From: Cranoglanis bouderius
Lineage: Eukaryota; Chordata; Actinopteri; Siluriformes; Cranoglanididae
Direction of reading: 5' to 3'
DNA: 64,000 bases
Assembly: GCA_023630585.1 (NCBI GenBank)
Contig: CM042544.1
Span: 17,020,256 to 17,084,255 of the forward strand
The position numbers and the translations under genes were made by a program. Each line of letters starts with the position of its first letter. The first letter of the stretch is position 1. Below are positions 63,428 to 64,000 of the stretch, piece after piece. Below the pieces are notes generated by a model. The model had not been told where the DNA came from and searched no databases. It saw only the letters and a program-made list of their open reading frames with translations.

Positions 63428-64000
63428 AATCTCCTGGGATTTTCACACACAACAGTCTCTAGAGTTTACTCAGAAGGGTGCAATAAAGAAAAAAATATCC
63501 AGTGAGCGGTGGTTCTGCAGACGGAGAACCCTTGTTGATGAGAGAGGTCAACGGAGAATGGCCAGACTGGTTCAAGCTGACAGAAAGGCTACAGTAACTC
63601 AGACAACCACTCCGTACAATTGTGGTGAGCAGAAAAGCATCTCAGAAGGCACAACAAGTCAAACCTTCATGGGCACAGACTCAGCAAAAGATATTTTTTT
63701 CTAATCTTCAACTGTCCAGTTTCAGTGAGCCTGTGCCCATGATAGCCTCAGATTCCTGTTCTTGACTAACAGGAGTGGAACCTGATGTGGTCGTCTGCTG
63801 TTGTAGCCCATCCACCTCCACGTTCAGTGTTTTGTGCATGCTGAGATGCTATTCTGCTCACCATGGTTGAGTGATTATTTGAGTTATTATATCCTTCCTG
63901 GCCACTGGAACCAATCTGGACATTTTCCTCTGACTTCTCTTTTCAACAAGGCGTTTCTACCCACAGAACTGTCGCTCACTCAATGTTTTTTTGTTTTTCA
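63428..64000. mobile_element. Tc1 family A fold-back derivative, cut by window end
   Basis: 63431-63690 is the family's 5' transposase part in plus orientation (CTCCTGGGATTTTCACACAC to MARLVQADRKATV). From about 63705 the same region reads in reverse (TCTTCAACTGTCCAGTTTCA to CACTCAATG). Arms match imperfectly over more than 200 bp. The right limit lies beyond the window. Confidence 0.82.

Overview
The window is nuclear DNA from a bony fish, probably a teleost. Its one protein-coding gene has GT-AG introns and a vertebrate-type protein. The rest is dominated by fish-type repeats: many Tc1/mariner families, hAT-like MITEs, L2 and Rex1-like LINE remnants, a Ty3/Gypsy scrap, and long (TA)n and (CA)n microsatellites. 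The species cannot be fixed from the sequence; the Tc1 richness would suit an otophysan such as a catfish, but that is a guess.

The gene is ANKIB1 (ankyrin repeat and IBR domain containing 1), an RBR-type E3 ubiquitin ligase, on the minus strand. Nineteen coding exons between 54852 (ATG) and 28085 (stop) were placed by hand. Every junction is GT-AG, all phases agree, and the joined CDS is 3222 nt (1073 residues plus stop), close to the human length of about 1089. Order along the protein: possible myristoylation start, ankyrin repeats, RING1, IBR, RING2 (predicted catalytic Cys533), helical Ariadne-like region, basic stretch, UIM and an acidic tail. The 3' UTR runs to a polyadenylation signal near 25783. 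The ATG exon carries 71 nt of 5' UTR with a 7-codon uORF. A non-coding first exon and promoter are proposed near 62.3-63.3 kb, where the ANKIB1/KRIT1 head-to-head arrangement known in mammals would place them. No KRIT1 coding exon is visible.

Layout: 1-25.7 kb is intergenic DNA downstream of ANKIB1, with LINE and Gypsy scraps, Tc1 elements (one nearly intact at 7658-9163, one nested pair at 15917-18655) and MITEs. 25.8-54.9 kb is the ANKIB1 gene body. Its introns hold a complete Tc1 element with an intact DD34E transposase (30383-31890), a hAT-like element split by another Tc1 (33941-35911), four copies of an unrecognised MITE family with 6-bp target duplications, and an L2 LINE (about 51.6-53.7 kb). 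54.9-63 kb is the proposed 5' UTR intron, with nested hAT-like elements, an 18-bp minisatellite and dispersed repeats. 63.4-64 kb holds a fold-back Tc1 derivative cut by the window edge.

I found no novel gene system such as a defence island, CRISPR array or operon. The most novel items are the 6-bp-TSD MITE family and the repeated palindromic Tc1 derivatives.
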